Positions 54,148-63,178 of a DNA stretch of 64,000 nucleotides are shown piece after piece. The stretch's first letter is position 1, and each line of letters begins with the position of its first letter. The notes beneath the pieces were generated by a model. The model did no database searches. It saw only the letters and a list, made by a program, of their open reading frames with translations, and was not told the DNA's origin. A program made the position numbers and the translations under genes. Origin of the DNA: Polaromonas sp. (GTDB lineage: Bacteria; Pseudomonadota; Gammaproteobacteria; Burkholderiales; Burkholderiaceae_C); assembly GCA_030683705.1 (NCBI GenBank), contig JAUXPP010000114.1:42532-106531 (forward strand), in the 5' to 3' direction.

Positions 54148-56624
54148 TTCGAGGTTTTTTTCGGCGGCAGCTGCTCCCGGTCTGGATCTGGCTGGCCGCC
54201 CTGCTGCTGTGCGGCGTGCTGGTGGCGCGCACCCAGTTCACCGCCGACATGTCGGCCTTTCTGCCGCGCTCACCCACGCCCGAACAGCAACTGCTGGTCG
54301 ACCAGTTGCGTGACGGCCTGGTTTCGCGCCTGATCCTGGTCGGCATCGAGGGCGGCGACCTGCCGGCCCGCGCCGCCGTGTCCGGGGCCATGGCCGCCCA
54401 CTTGCGCGCAGACAAACGTTTCACCACCATCAGCAACGGCGAATCCGGCGGCATGCAGCGCGACCAGGCCTTTCTGTTCGAACACCGCTACCTGCTCAGC
54501 CCGGCGGTGACGCCGGAGCGATTTACCACGGCCGGACTGCAGTCGGCCATCAGCGAAACACTGGACCTGCTGGCCTCGCCCGCCGGCCTGCTGACCAAGT
54601 CGCTGCTGCCGCGCGACCCGACCGGTGAAATCCCGCTGCTGCTCGAAGAATTTTCGGGCGACGGCAGCGGCGCCAACCGGCCCAACAGCGCCGGCGGCGT
54701 GTGGGCCTCGCGCGACGGCCAGCGCGCGCTGCTGCTGGCGCAAACCGTCGCACCCGGCTCCGACACCGACGCACAGGAAGATGCCATCCAGGCCGTGCGC
54801 GCCGCGTTCGCGCAGGCGCAGCAGGCCAGTCCGGGCACACCCGCTTCATCCATGAAACTGGTGGTCTCCGGCCCCGGCGTGTTTGCGGTGCAGGCGCGCG
54901 ACACCATCAAGCGCGAGGTCACCCGCACCTCGATCATCAGCATGGCGCTGATGTTCACCCTGCTGATCATCATCTACCGGTCCTTCACCACGCTGGCCCT
55001 CGGCATGGTGCCGGTGGTGTCCGGCACGGTCGCCGGCATCGTTGCCGTGAGCCTCGGCTTCGGCGAGGTGCATGGCCTCACGCTGGGCTTCGGCACCACG
55101 CTGATCGGCGAGGCGGTGGACTATTCGATTTACCTGTTCGTGCAGTCGGAGCGCAGCGCCAGCGCCAGAACCGACTGGGTGCGCCGGTTCTGGCCGACTA
55201 TCCGGCTCGGCGTGTTGACCTCGGTGGCGGGCTTTGCCTCGCTGCTGTTTTCGGGTTTTCCGGGGCTCGCGCAGCTGGGCCTGTATTCCATCGCCGGCCT
55301 GCTGACCGCCGCAGCGGTCACGCGGTTTGTGATGCCACACCTGATGCCCGCGGGCTTCCGGGTGCGTGACGTGTCTCCGCTGGGGCGCACGCTGCAGGGC
55401 TGGGTGGCGCTGGCACCCCGCCTGAAGTGGCCGGCACTGGTCTTGCTGCTGCTGGCCTGCATTCCGCTGGCCATCCATCGCGACCATCTGTGGAACCACG
55501 AGCTGTCGGCGCTGAGCCCGGTGTCCATGGCCGACCAGCGGCTGGACACCGAGCTGCGCGCCGACCTGGGCGCGCCCGACGTGCGCTACCTGGTGGTGGT
55601 CAGCGCCCCCAGCCAGGAACAGGCACTCAGGGCCTCGGAAGCCACGGTGATGGCCCTGCAGGGCCTGGTGGCGCAGCAGGTGATCACCGGCATCGACACA
55701 CCGACGCGTTTCCTGCCCAGCATGGCGACCCAGCAGGCCCGGCTCGCGAGCCTGCCGGCACCGGCAGAGCTCGGTCCGCGGCTGCGGCAGGCAGTGGCCG
55801 ATTTACCGATCCAGGCGGACAAGCTGGCCCCCTTCCTCGCAGACGCGGAAGCCGCGCGCAGGAGCCGGCCACTGCAACGCGCGGACCTGGAAGGCACCAC
55901 GCTCGCAGTTGCCGTCGACGGCATGCTGCTGCAATACAGCGCCACCCCGTCCCGGCCGGCCGGCTGGAGCGCACTGCTGCCCTTGCATGCACCGGCCAGC
56001 GGCATCATCGATGCAGCCGCGGTGCGCCAGGCGCTGGCGGCAGCGCCTTCGTCCAGTGCCGCCGGCAACACCCTGTTCGTCGACCTCAAGGGCGAAGCCG
56101 ACAAGCTTTACAGCGGCTACCTGCGTGAGGCGATCCTGCTGTCGCTCGCCGGCGTCGCCGCCGTCGCCCTGCTGCTGCTGCTGGCCCTGCGCTCACCCGG
56201 CCGGACCCTGAGGGTGTTGCTACCGCCGGCGGCGGCCATCGTGGTGGTGCTGGGCGGCCTGGCGCTGGCTGGCCACCGGCTGACCATTCTTCACCTGATC
56301 GGCCTGCTGCTGGTGGTGGCCGTGGGCTCCAACTACGCGCTGTTTTTCAACAGCGCTGCGCCAAAGTCCGCGCCCGGCGACGAGGCCGCGCGTGAGGACA
56401 GCGAAGCATCCGGCATCACGCCGCGTACGCTGGCTTCCCTGCTGTTTGCCAACCTCACGACGGTGGCCGGTTTCGGCGTGCTGGCAATCTCGACAGTACC
56501 GGTGTTTCAGGCCATCGGCCTGACGGTCGGACCCGGCTCGGTGCTGGTGCTGCTGTTTTCGGCGATTTTTGCGGGCAAGCCTGGGGCCGCGACGACAGCG
56601 CCATCGGGAGGCAACACCGCATGA
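54144..56624 (+). CDS. MMPL/RND family exporter
   Basis: 826 aa. Two MMPL halves, each with a large periplasmic loop and a membrane bundle, with GFGTTLIGEAVDYSIYLFVQSER in the first half and LHLIGLLLVVAVGSNYALFF in the second. It likely exports the polyene-lipid from the inner membrane. ATGA overlaps at both ends. Confidence 0.9.
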   Translation: MIRGFFRRQLLPVWIWLAALLLCGVLVARTQFTADMSAFLPRSPTPEQQLLVDQLRDGLVSRLILVGIEGGDLPARAAVSGAMAAHLRADKRFTTISNGESGGMQRDQAFLFEHRYLLSPAVTPERFTTAGLQSAISETLDLLASPAGLLTKSLLPRDPTGEIPLLLEEFSGDGSGANRPNSAGGVWASRDGQRALLLAQTVAPGSDTDAQEDAIQAVRAAFAQAQQASPGTPASSMKLVVSGPGVFAVQARDTIKREVTRTSIISMALMFTLLIIIYRSFTTLALGMVPVVSGTVAGIVAVSLGFGEVHGLTLGFGTTLIGEAVDYSIYLFVQSERSASARTDWVRRFWPTIRLGVLTSVAGFASLLFSGFPGLAQLGLYSIAGLLTAAAVTRFVMPHLMPAGFRVRDVSPLGRTLQGWVALAPRLKWPALVLLLLACIPLAIHRDHLWNHELSALSPVSMADQRLDTELRADLGAPDVRYLVVVSAPSQEQALRASEATVMALQGLVAQQVITGIDTPTRFLPSMATQQARLASLPAPAELGPRLRQAVADLPIQADKLAPFLADAEAARRSRPLQRADLEGTTLAVAVDGMLLQYSATPSRPAGWSALLPLHAPASGIIDAAAVRQALAAAPSSSAAGNTLFVDLKGEADKLYSGYLREAILLSLAGVAAVALLLLLALRSPGRTLRVLLPPAAAIVVVLGGLALAGHRLTILHLIGLLLVVAVGSNYALFFNSAAPKSAPGDEAAREDSEASGITPRTLASLLFANLTTVAGFGVLAISTVPVFQAIGLTVGPGSVLVLLFSAIFAGKPGAATTAPSGGNTA

Positions 56625-57448
56625 ACACACCGGCCCCTTCAGGCCCGATGCACCGGCGCTGGCAGTGGCCACCGCTGGTGAGCCTGTCGCTGGTCATCCA
56701 TGGGGCTGCGGTCCTCGCCGTGGTGGCCTTCCCGTCCAGTTGGCCCTGGGCGCTGGCGGTGGTGGTGGTCAACCATGCCTTGCTGGCAGCGGTCGGCCTG
56801 CTGCCGCGCAGCCACTGGCTGGGCGCCAACTGGACGCGGCTGCCGGCCGCCGCCGCGGCGCGCGGCGAAGTCGCCCTGACCATCGATGACGGCCCCGACC
56901 CGGTGGTCACGCCCGCCGTGCTGGACCTGCTGGACAAACATGGTGCCCGGGCCACTTTTTTCTGCGTGGGGCGCCAGGCCGCGCTGTATCCGGAGATCTG
57001 CCGCGACATCCTCAGGCGCGGCCACCGCATCGAAAACCACAGCCAGTTGCACCGCCACAATTTTTCATTGCTGGGGCCGGCCGGATTCCGGCGCGAGCTC
57101 GAGGCGGCCCAGGCCACCCTGGCGACGATCACCGGCGACCGGCCGCAGTTTTTCCGTGCGCCCGCCGGTTTGCGCAATCCCTTTCTCGACCAGGCCCTGC
57201 ACCACACTGGCCTGCGGCTGGCAAGCTGGACGCGGCGCGCCTACGACACACGCCAGGGCAATCCCGCCATCGTGCTGCGCAAGTTGTGCAGCTCACTGCG
57301 GGCCGGCGACATCCTGCTGCTGCACGACCGCCATGCGGCCCTCACGCCGCGGGGCGTGCCGGTGATCCTGGAGGTCCTGCCCCCGCTGCTGCAGGCGATC
57401 GCGCAGGCCGGCCTGCGGCCCGTCACCCTGCGTGAGGCCCTGACATGA
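56621..57448 (+). CDS. Polysaccharide deacetylase (NodB domain)
   Basis: 275 aa. An N-terminal membrane region (two segments within about residues 15-60), then a NodB domain: TIDDGPD (motif 1), NHSQLHRH (motif 2), FRAPAG (motif 3) and LLHDRHA (motif 5), all catalytic residues present. Its job here is unclear; it could deacetylate a sugar attached to the pigment or a cell-wall glycan. Four-base overlaps with MMPL and methyltransferase genes. Confidence 0.9.
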   Translation: MNTPAPSGPMHRRWQWPPLVSLSLVIHGAAVLAVVAFPSSWPWALAVVVVNHALLAAVGLLPRSHWLGANWTRLPAAAAARGEVALTIDDGPDPVVTPAVLDLLDKHGARATFFCVGRQAALYPEICRDILRRGHRIENHSQLHRHNFSLLGPAGFRRELEAAQATLATITGDRPQFFRAPAGLRNPFLDQALHHTGLRLASWTRRAYDTRQGNPAIVLRKLCSSLRAGDILLLHDRHAALTPRGVPVILEVLPPLLQAIAQAGLRPVTLREALT

Positions 57449-58188
57449 GCTCCCGACCCGCCCCCTTCGTCAAGCAGCTGGTGGCCGAGGCCGCCCTGCC
57501 TTACCGCGCCGCCGGGCTGTATGCCTGGTTTTTTGCGCGCGGCAAACTCGGCGGCGATCCGGTGTTTGCGCACCTGCTGGCCACCGGGCTGCTGAGCGGG
57601 CGCCAGCGCATCCTCGACATCGGTTGCGGCCAGGGCCTGTTGAGCTCCTGGCTGCTGGCCGCGCAGGACGCCAGCAACAAGGCCACCTGGCCTGAAAGCT
57701 GGCCCTCCGCGCCGCAGGCCGAGCATGTGCGCGGGATCGAACTGATGGCCCACGATGTGGCGCGCGCCGACAGCGCGCTGGCATCGGCAGTCAGCGCCGG
57801 CCGCGCCAGTTTTGTCCAGGCCGACATGTGCCAGGCCGAGTTCGGCGCCGCCGACGCAGTGGTGATCCTCGACGTGCTGCACTACGTCCCACTGGCCGCC
57901 CAGGACGAGGTGCTGGCGCGCGTGCGCCGCAGCCTGGCCCCGGGCGGCGTGCTGTTGCTGCGCGTGGGCGATGCCGCAGGCGGCCTGCGTTTTGCCATCA
58001 GCAACTGGGTCGACCACCTGGTCACCACCTTGCGCGGCCATCGCCTGGGCACGTTGTATTGCCGGCCGCTGGCCGCCTGGCAGGACACGTTGTCCAGGCT
58101 GGGTTTTGTGGTGCACGCGCAATCGATGAGCGAGGGCACGCCATTTGCCAACGTGCTGCTGGTCGCCCGGCTGCAGCCCGAGTCATGA
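57445..58188 (+). CDS. Class I SAM-dependent methyltransferase
   Basis: 247 aa. SAM motif ILDIGCGQGLLSSWLLAA. It probably methylates the aryl ring (C or O) of the polyene. An N-terminal helix (LVAEAALPYRAAGLYAWFFARGK) suggests membrane contact. 16-base gap to the ketosynthase. Confidence 0.85.
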   Translation: MSSRPAPFVKQLVAEAALPYRAAGLYAWFFARGKLGGDPVFAHLLATGLLSGRQRILDIGCGQGLLSSWLLAAQDASNKATWPESWPSAPQAEHVRGIELMAHDVARADSALASAVSAGRASFVQADMCQAEFGAADAVVILDVLHYVPLAAQDEVLARVRRSLAPGGVLLLRVGDAAGGLRFAISNWVDHLVTTLRGHRLGTLYCRPLAAWQDTLSRLGFVVHAQSMSEGTPFANVLLVARLQPES

Positions 58189-58204
58189 CCCTACCGAGGA
58201 TCCG

Positions 58205-59434
58205 ATGATTTCCGACCCCCCCCCACCTCCCGCCGCCATGCAGGCATTGCGGCTGTCGCACTTCACGGCCGCCAGCTGCATCGGCGTCGGCCTTGACGCC
58301 ACCCTGGCCTCGTTGCGGGCAGAACGCAGTGGCCTCAAACCCTGCGATTTCGATTCGGTCGACCTCGCCACCTGGACCGGCGACGTCCCGGGCGTGGACC
58401 TCGAAGTCCTGCGCCCCGACTTGCGCGCCTTTGACTGCCGCAACAACCGCCTGGCCCAGCTGGCACTGCGCCAGGACGGCTTCGAGCAAGCCGTGCTGGC
58501 GGCGGCCGGCCGGGTGGGCAAACAGCGCATCGGTGTATTTCTCGGGACCAGCACCTCGGGCATCCTCGAGACCGAACTCGCTTACCGGGCGCTGGACCCG
58601 GTCACCGGCGCCCTGCCGGCTTCCCTGGTGTACGCCGGCAGCCACAACCCCTTTTCAGTGACGGCATTCGTGCGCAGCTACTTTGGCCTGGAAGGGCCGG
58701 CCGTGACCGTGTCCTCCGCCTGCTCTTCCAGCGCCAAGGTATTCGCCTCGGCGCGCCGCATGATGGCCGCCGGGCTGATCGATGCCGCGGTGGTCGGCGG
58801 CGTGGACTCGCTGTGCCTGACCACGCTGTACGGCTTCAACTCGCTGGACCTGCTCTCGCGCCAGCCCTGCCAGCCTTTCGACGCAGCGCGCAAGGGAATC
58901 TCCATCGGCGAGGGCGCGGCCTTTGTGCTGCTCGAAAAGCTGCCAGGCAGCCTGGACGCGAATGTGATCCTGCTGCGCGGGATCGGCGAGTCCAGCGATG
59001 CCCACCACATGTCGGCGCCGCATCCCGAAGGCCGCGGTGCCGTCACCGCCATGCGCCAGGCGCTGGCCAGCGCGGGACTGCTGCCCGGGCAGATTGACTA
59101 CATCAACCTGCACGGCACGGCCACACCCTCGAACGACGCCGTCGAAGGCAAGGCCGTGGCCTCGGTGTTCGGCAACTACGCGCTGCCCGGCAGTTCCACC
59201 AAGGGCGCCACCGGCCATACCCTGGGTGCGGCCGGTGGCCTGGAGGCCGTCATCAGCGCACTGGCCCTGCAGCAGGGCTTCATGCCCGGCGGCGTCAACA
59301 CACACCAGGTCGACCCGGACCTGCCGGTGGACTACCTGCTGCACAACCGCGAGCAGGCGCCGCAGCATGTGCTGAGCAACTCCTTTGGCTTTGGCGGCAC
59401 CAACTGCAGCCTTGTTTTTGGCCGTGCAGGATAG
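58205..59434 (+). CDS. Beta-ketoacyl-ACP synthase (KS) of the polyene pathway
   Basis: 409 aa. Catalytic Cys in SSACSSSAK, His in LHGTATPSNDAVE and GATGHTLGAAGG. It elongates the chain with malonyl-ACP together with the KS-like protein that follows. The ATG at 58205 is preceded by GAGGA. Confidence 0.92.
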   Translation: MISDPPPPPAAMQALRLSHFTAASCIGVGLDATLASLRAERSGLKPCDFDSVDLATWTGDVPGVDLEVLRPDLRAFDCRNNRLAQLALRQDGFEQAVLAAAGRVGKQRIGVFLGTSTSGILETELAYRALDPVTGALPASLVYAGSHNPFSVTAFVRSYFGLEGPAVTVSSACSSSAKVFASARRMMAAGLIDAAVVGGVDSLCLTTLYGFNSLDLLSRQPCQPFDAARKGISIGEGAAFVLLEKLPGSLDANVILLRGIGESSDAHHMSAPHPEGRGAVTAMRQALASAGLLPGQIDYINLHGTATPSNDAVEGKAVASVFGNYALPGSSTKGATGHTLGAAGGLEAVISALALQQGFMPGGVNTHQVDPDLPVDYLLHNREQAPQHVLSNSFGFGGTNCSLVFGRAG

Positions 59435-59443
59435 GAAGCACTC

Positions 59444-60271
59444 ATGACTGTCAGCAACACTTCAATCCCTCTCACGGTGTTCGTGGAAGGCATCGGCCTG
59501 GTCGGCCCCGGCCTGTCGAGCTGGGACGAGGTCCGGGACAAGCTGCTGGGCCAGACCCCCTATGTGTCGACACCCACCGTGTTGCCGCCGCCCATGTCGC
59601 TGCCCGCCGCCGAACGTCGCCGGGCCGGCGCCGTCATCAAGGTCTCGCTGGCGGTCGGCCACGAGGCCGTCAACGCTGCCGGGCTGCGCGCCGCAGACCT
59701 GCCCTCGGTGTTCACCTCGTCCGGCGGCGACGGCGTGAACTGCCATGACATCTGCTCGACGCTGGCTTCCAGCGACCGGTTGATCTCGCCGACACGGTTT
59801 CACAACTCGGTGCACAACGCCGCCTCCGGCTACTGGAGCATTTCCACCGGCGCCACGCCGACATCCTCGGTGCTGTGCGCCCACGACGGAAGCTTTTCTG
59901 CAGGACTTCTGGAAGCGGTCACACAGGCCGTCGTGGACAACACCCCGGTGCTGCTGGTGGCCTATGACACCCACTACCCGGAACCCCTGAACAGCAAACG
60001 GCCGGTGCCCGACACCCTGGGTGTCGCGTTGGTGCTGAGTCCGCAGCGCAGCGAACGCAGCCTGGCCCGTATCACGCTCTCCGGCGCCGCTTGCATGAGC
60101 CGCGCGCCGGTGGACACGCTGAGCGATCCCGGCCTGGAGTTCCTGCGCCAGACCATACCGGCTGCACGCGCCCTGCCCCTGTTGCAGGGCATTGCCAGGC
60201 AGCAGGCCGCCACCGTGACACTGGATTACCTGGACGACATGCACCTGGCCCTGGACCTTGCGCAGCCATGA
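59444..60271 (+). CDS. KS-like chain-length factor lacking the catalytic Cys
   Basis: 275 aa, shorter than KS. The position of the catalytic Cys is replaced (AHDGSFSAG), so it resembles the chain-length-factor partner (ApeC-type) of the APE KS. It would form a heterodimer with the upstream KS and set chain length. Nine-base gap to KS; overlaps the next gene. Confidence 0.85.
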   Translation: MTVSNTSIPLTVFVEGIGLVGPGLSSWDEVRDKLLGQTPYVSTPTVLPPPMSLPAAERRRAGAVIKVSLAVGHEAVNAAGLRAADLPSVFTSSGGDGVNCHDICSTLASSDRLISPTRFHNSVHNAASGYWSISTGATPTSSVLCAHDGSFSAGLLEAVTQAVVDNTPVLLVAYDTHYPEPLNSKRPVPDTLGVALVLSPQRSERSLARITLSGAACMSRAPVDTLSDPGLEFLRQTIPAARALPLLQGIARQQAATVTLDYLDDMHLALDLAQP

Positions 60272-60789
60272 CCCCGCCGCCCACACTGAGCCACGACGAG
60301 ATTGCCCGCCGTATCCCGCACCAGGGCGACATGTGCCTGCTGGACGCGGTCAGCGCCTGGGACGACACCCGGATCCAGTGCCTGGCCACCAGCCACCGCG
60401 CCCCGTCCAACCCGCTGCGTGCGCAGGGCCGGCTGGGCGCCGCCTGCGGCGTTGAATATGCGGCGCAAGCCATGGCGGTGCATGGTGCGCTGGTGGGCGA
60501 AAGCCTGGCCGGTGGCGGCGATGCCGGCGCGGCCCCGCGTGCCGGCTACCTGGCCAGCATCCGCAGCGTGAGCCTGCATGTGGACCGGCTGGACACCCTT
60601 GCCGCGCCGCTGCTGATCAGCGCCGAGCGCATCACCGGTGACAGCAACACCGTGCTGTACAGTTTTTCCTTAACCGCCGGCGACACGGCGCTGATCAGCG
60701 GGCGGGCAGTGGTGGTGCTGGACGCCTCCGCGCTCGCCTTGCCCGCCGGCACGCCCGCCCGACCCATGTTTCCAGGAGAACACCCATGA
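60268..60789 (+). CDS. Hotdog-fold dehydratase (ApeP/FabA-like)
   Basis: 173 aa. RIPHQGDMCLLDAVSAWD resembles the FabZ/ApeP N-terminal active-site region. The second dehydratase of the operon. The ATG overlaps the previous stop (ATGA), and its own stop overlaps fabG. Confidence 0.83.
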   Translation: MTPPPTLSHDEIARRIPHQGDMCLLDAVSAWDDTRIQCLATSHRAPSNPLRAQGRLGAACGVEYAAQAMAVHGALVGESLAGGGDAGAAPRAGYLASIRSVSLHVDRLDTLAAPLLISAERITGDSNTVLYSFSLTAGDTALISGRAVVVLDASALALPAGTPARPMFPGEHP

Positions 60790-61517
60790 GCACCCCTTCC
60801 AGACGCGCCCTTGTCACCGGGGGCAGCGGCGGCATCGGTTCAGCCATCTGCCGGCGCCTTGCGGCCGACGGCTACAGCGTCATCGTCCACGCCAACGGCA
60901 ACCTCGAGAAGGCGCAGGCGCTGGCGGCGGACATCACGGCACAGGGCGGCCAGGCCCAGGCCGTGGCTTTCGATGTGACCGATGCGGCAGCGACGGCGGC
61001 GGCGCTGGAGGTCTTGCTGGAGGGCGGCCCCATCCAGGTGCTGGTCAACAACGCCGGCATCCACGACGACGCTGTTTTCCCCGGCATGCAACTGGCGCAG
61101 TGGCAGCGCGTGCTCGACGTGTCGCTCAACGGCTTCTTCCATGTGACGCAGCCGCTGACCATGCCCATGATCCGCACCCGCTGGGGCCGCATCATCACCA
61201 TCACCTCGGTCGCCGCGGTGGCCGGTAACCGCGGCCAGGTCAACTATTCGGCCGCCAAGGGCGCGCTGCATGCGGCGACAAAATCGCTGGCGCTTGAAGT
61301 AGCCAGCCGCGGCATCACGGTCAATGCCGTGGCGCCCGGCATCATCGATACCGCCATGACGCAGGGAAGCTTCAGCGCAGAGCTCATCAACCAGATGGTG
61401 CCGATGAAACGGGCCGGCAAGGCCGAGGAAGTGGCCGAGCTGGTGGGTTTTCTGGCCTCCGAAAAAGCCGCCTACATCAGCGGCCAGATCATCTCGATCA
61501 ATGGCGGGATGATCTAG
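60786..61517 (+). CDS. fabG: 3-oxoacyl-ACP reductase (FabG-like)
   Basis: 243 aa short-chain dehydrogenase. NADPH motif TGGSGGIGSAI, NNAG, the catalytic YxxxK in VNYSAAKGAL and VNAVAPGIIDTAM. It reduces 3-oxoacyl-ACP in the polyene cycle. Last gene of the plus-strand operon. The stop is TAG, inside a hairpin shared with the convergent gene. Confidence 0.9.
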   Translation: MSTPSRRALVTGGSGGIGSAICRRLAADGYSVIVHANGNLEKAQALAADITAQGGQAQAVAFDVTDAAATAAALEVLLEGGPIQVLVNNAGIHDDAVFPGMQLAQWQRVLDVSLNGFFHVTQPLTMPMIRTRWGRIITITSVAAVAGNRGQVNYSAAKGALHAATKSLALEVASRGITVNAVAPGIIDTAMTQGSFSAELINQMVPMKRAGKAEEVAELVGFLASEKAAYISGQIISINGGMI

Positions 61518-61536
61518 GGCCTGTTCACAGGCCCTA
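61515..61536. terminator. Symmetric hairpin containing both convergent stop codons
   Basis: TAGGGCCTG (61515-61523), loop TTCA, CAGGCCCTA (61528-61536): a 9-bp perfect stem whose ends are the TAG stop of fabG and the TAG stop of the glycosyltransferase on the other strand. On the plus strand it is followed by GCTTTTG, a short T tract. Confidence 0.7.
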
Positions 61537-62325
61537 GCTTTTGATGCGCCGCCAGAGCAGCAGCGGCAGCCGAACGAGAAAACCCAGGAACAGCCGCGAG
61601 TGCATCCAGCTCAGCAGCAGGTTGTCGCGCAGGTAGTTGAAGTGCGACACACCCCCTTCGTCGGGGCGGAAGTACTTGACGGTGGCCGGCACGTTGACGG
61701 GTTTGACACCCAGCCAGCACATGCGCACCACGGCCTCGGGGTCGAAGTCGAAGCGGCGCATCCAGCGCTGCCCATGCATGACGCGCCGCAGCGGCGCTAT
61801 CGGATACACGCGAAAACCGAACAGCGAGTCGCCGATGCCGGCCCAAAGGGTTTCCAGGTCGGCCCAGCCGTTGGAGACCTTGCGCCCGTTGACACGCAGG
61901 CGTGGCGCGTCGGCGGCAAATACCGGCACGCCCAGCACCATGGCTGCGGGCTGGGCGGCGGACCGCGCCATGAAGTCGGGAATCAGCTGCGCCGGATGCT
62001 GGCCGTCGGAGTCCATCGTCAGGACATGGGTGAAGCCCTGCGCCGCCGCCCGGTCGATGCCATGCAGCACCGCAGCGCCCTTGCCGACGTTCTGCGGCAG
62101 CACGATCACCTGCAGCCCCGGGTCCTGCGCGGCCATGGCCTGCAGGCCGGCGGCACTGTCGTCGGTGCTGCCGTCGACCACCACCCATACCGGCGTCCAC
62201 TGCGCCCGTGCCGAACGTACGGTGTCGTAGACCTTGGGACCGGGGTTGTAGCTGGGAATCAGGACGAGGTGGGAGGGCGAGGCGCTGCGGAACGGGGAAA
62301 GGGTTGAAGAGACGGTCATCGGCAT
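61534..62325 (-). CDS. Family 2 glycosyltransferase
   Basis: About 263 aa. GT2 motifs VLIPSYNPGPKV, VVDGSTDDSA and DSDGQHPAQ (DXD-like), with a possible C-terminal amphipathic helix. It likely glycosylates the pigment lipid or its head group. Start at 62325 (MPMTV) or 62319. Confidence 0.87.
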   Translation of the reverse strand: MPMTVSSTLSPFRSASPSHLVLIPSYNPGPKVYDTVRSARAQWTPVWVVVDGSTDDSAAGLQAMAAQDPGLQVIVLPQNVGKGAAVLHGIDRAAAQGFTHVLTMDSDGQHPAQLIPDFMARSAAQPAAMVLGVPVFAADAPRLRVNGRKVSNGWADLETLWAGIGDSLFGFRVYPIAPLRRVMHGQRWMRRFDFDPEAVVRMCWLGVKPVNVPATVKYFRPDEGGVSHFNYLRDNLLLSWMHSRLFLGFLVRLPLLLWRRIKS

Positions 62326-62359
62326 CAACAAAGGGCGGTGGAAGTCAGGGACCTACGGC

Positions 62360-63175
62360 TCAGGCCGGCGGCGCCTTGACGGGAAAATCCGGCAACTGCG
62401 CATGCGCGAGTTCGGACTGGAAGTACTGTTCGAGTTCGCGGACGAATTGTGCCGTGTCGCGCGGCGGATCGAAGCGCCTGCCGAGCCGCACACGGTAGGT
62501 GATGGGCATGCTGGGTGTCCACAGCAGCGACCAGCCTTTGCCGAGAAAGCCGGAGTCGGTTTCGATAAACACCGTCTGCACCGGCACGCCAGCCTTTTTG
62601 GCGATCAGGCCGGTGGTGCCCTGCATCGCGCCCACCGGGAAACGCATGGTCCGCGTGCCCTCGGGAAACAGCAGCAGGTGGCTGCCACGGGCCAGGTCAT
62701 CCACGCCGAGTTGCACCATGGTGCGCAGCGGGGTGTTGCGGATATACCCGGCCAGCCGCGCGCCGGCGCCGAAGAACACGCTGTTGACCAGTTCCGCCTT
62801 CATGATGCAGGCCGCATCGGGCAGGCGCGACAGGATCATCACGGCGTCGAGCAGGCAGGGATGGTTGGGCGCGATCACCATGGCCTGGCCGTCCCGGAGC
62901 ACATCGAGCGCGGACAGGTCGAAGCGGCAGGCGCCCATGCGTGTCAGGAAGTGCAGGTAGGCGCGCGTGGTGTGGGTCACCAGCCGCCGTCCCAGGCGTT
63001 TGCTCAGCGCGCGCGGCAACAGCGCGCGCATCGGAAAGGCCAGCAGCGTCACGCTCAGGCAGATCACGCCGAGCACGAGGTAGCCCAGGTACATCCGCAG
63101 GCTCTCGTGCAGACGGGTGGGCCTGACGTGGATCTCCAGCGGTTTGTCGAGCAGGGCGTGCGGCTTGTAGTCCAT
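62360..63175 (-). CDS. PlsC-like 1-acyl-glycerol-3-phosphate acyltransferase
   Basis: 271 aa. An N-terminal membrane segment (LGYLVLGVICLSVTLLAFP), then NHPCLLD (HX4D) and FPEGTRT, the PlsC motifs. It may attach the polyene to glycerol-based anchors. Three bases after the flavoprotein gene. Confidence 0.88.
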   Translation of the reverse strand: MDYKPHALLDKPLEIHVRPTRLHESLRMYLGYLVLGVICLSVTLLAFPMRALLPRALSKRLGRRLVTHTTRAYLHFLTRMGACRFDLSALDVLRDGQAMVIAPNHPCLLDAVMILSRLPDAACIMKAELVNSVFFGAGARLAGYIRNTPLRTMVQLGVDDLARGSHLLLFPEGTRTMRFPVGAMQGTTGLIAKKAGVPVQTVFIETDSGFLGKGWSLLWTPSMPITYRVRLGRRFDPPRDTAQFVRELEQYFQSELAHAQLPDFPVKAPPA

Positions 63176-63178
63176 GAC

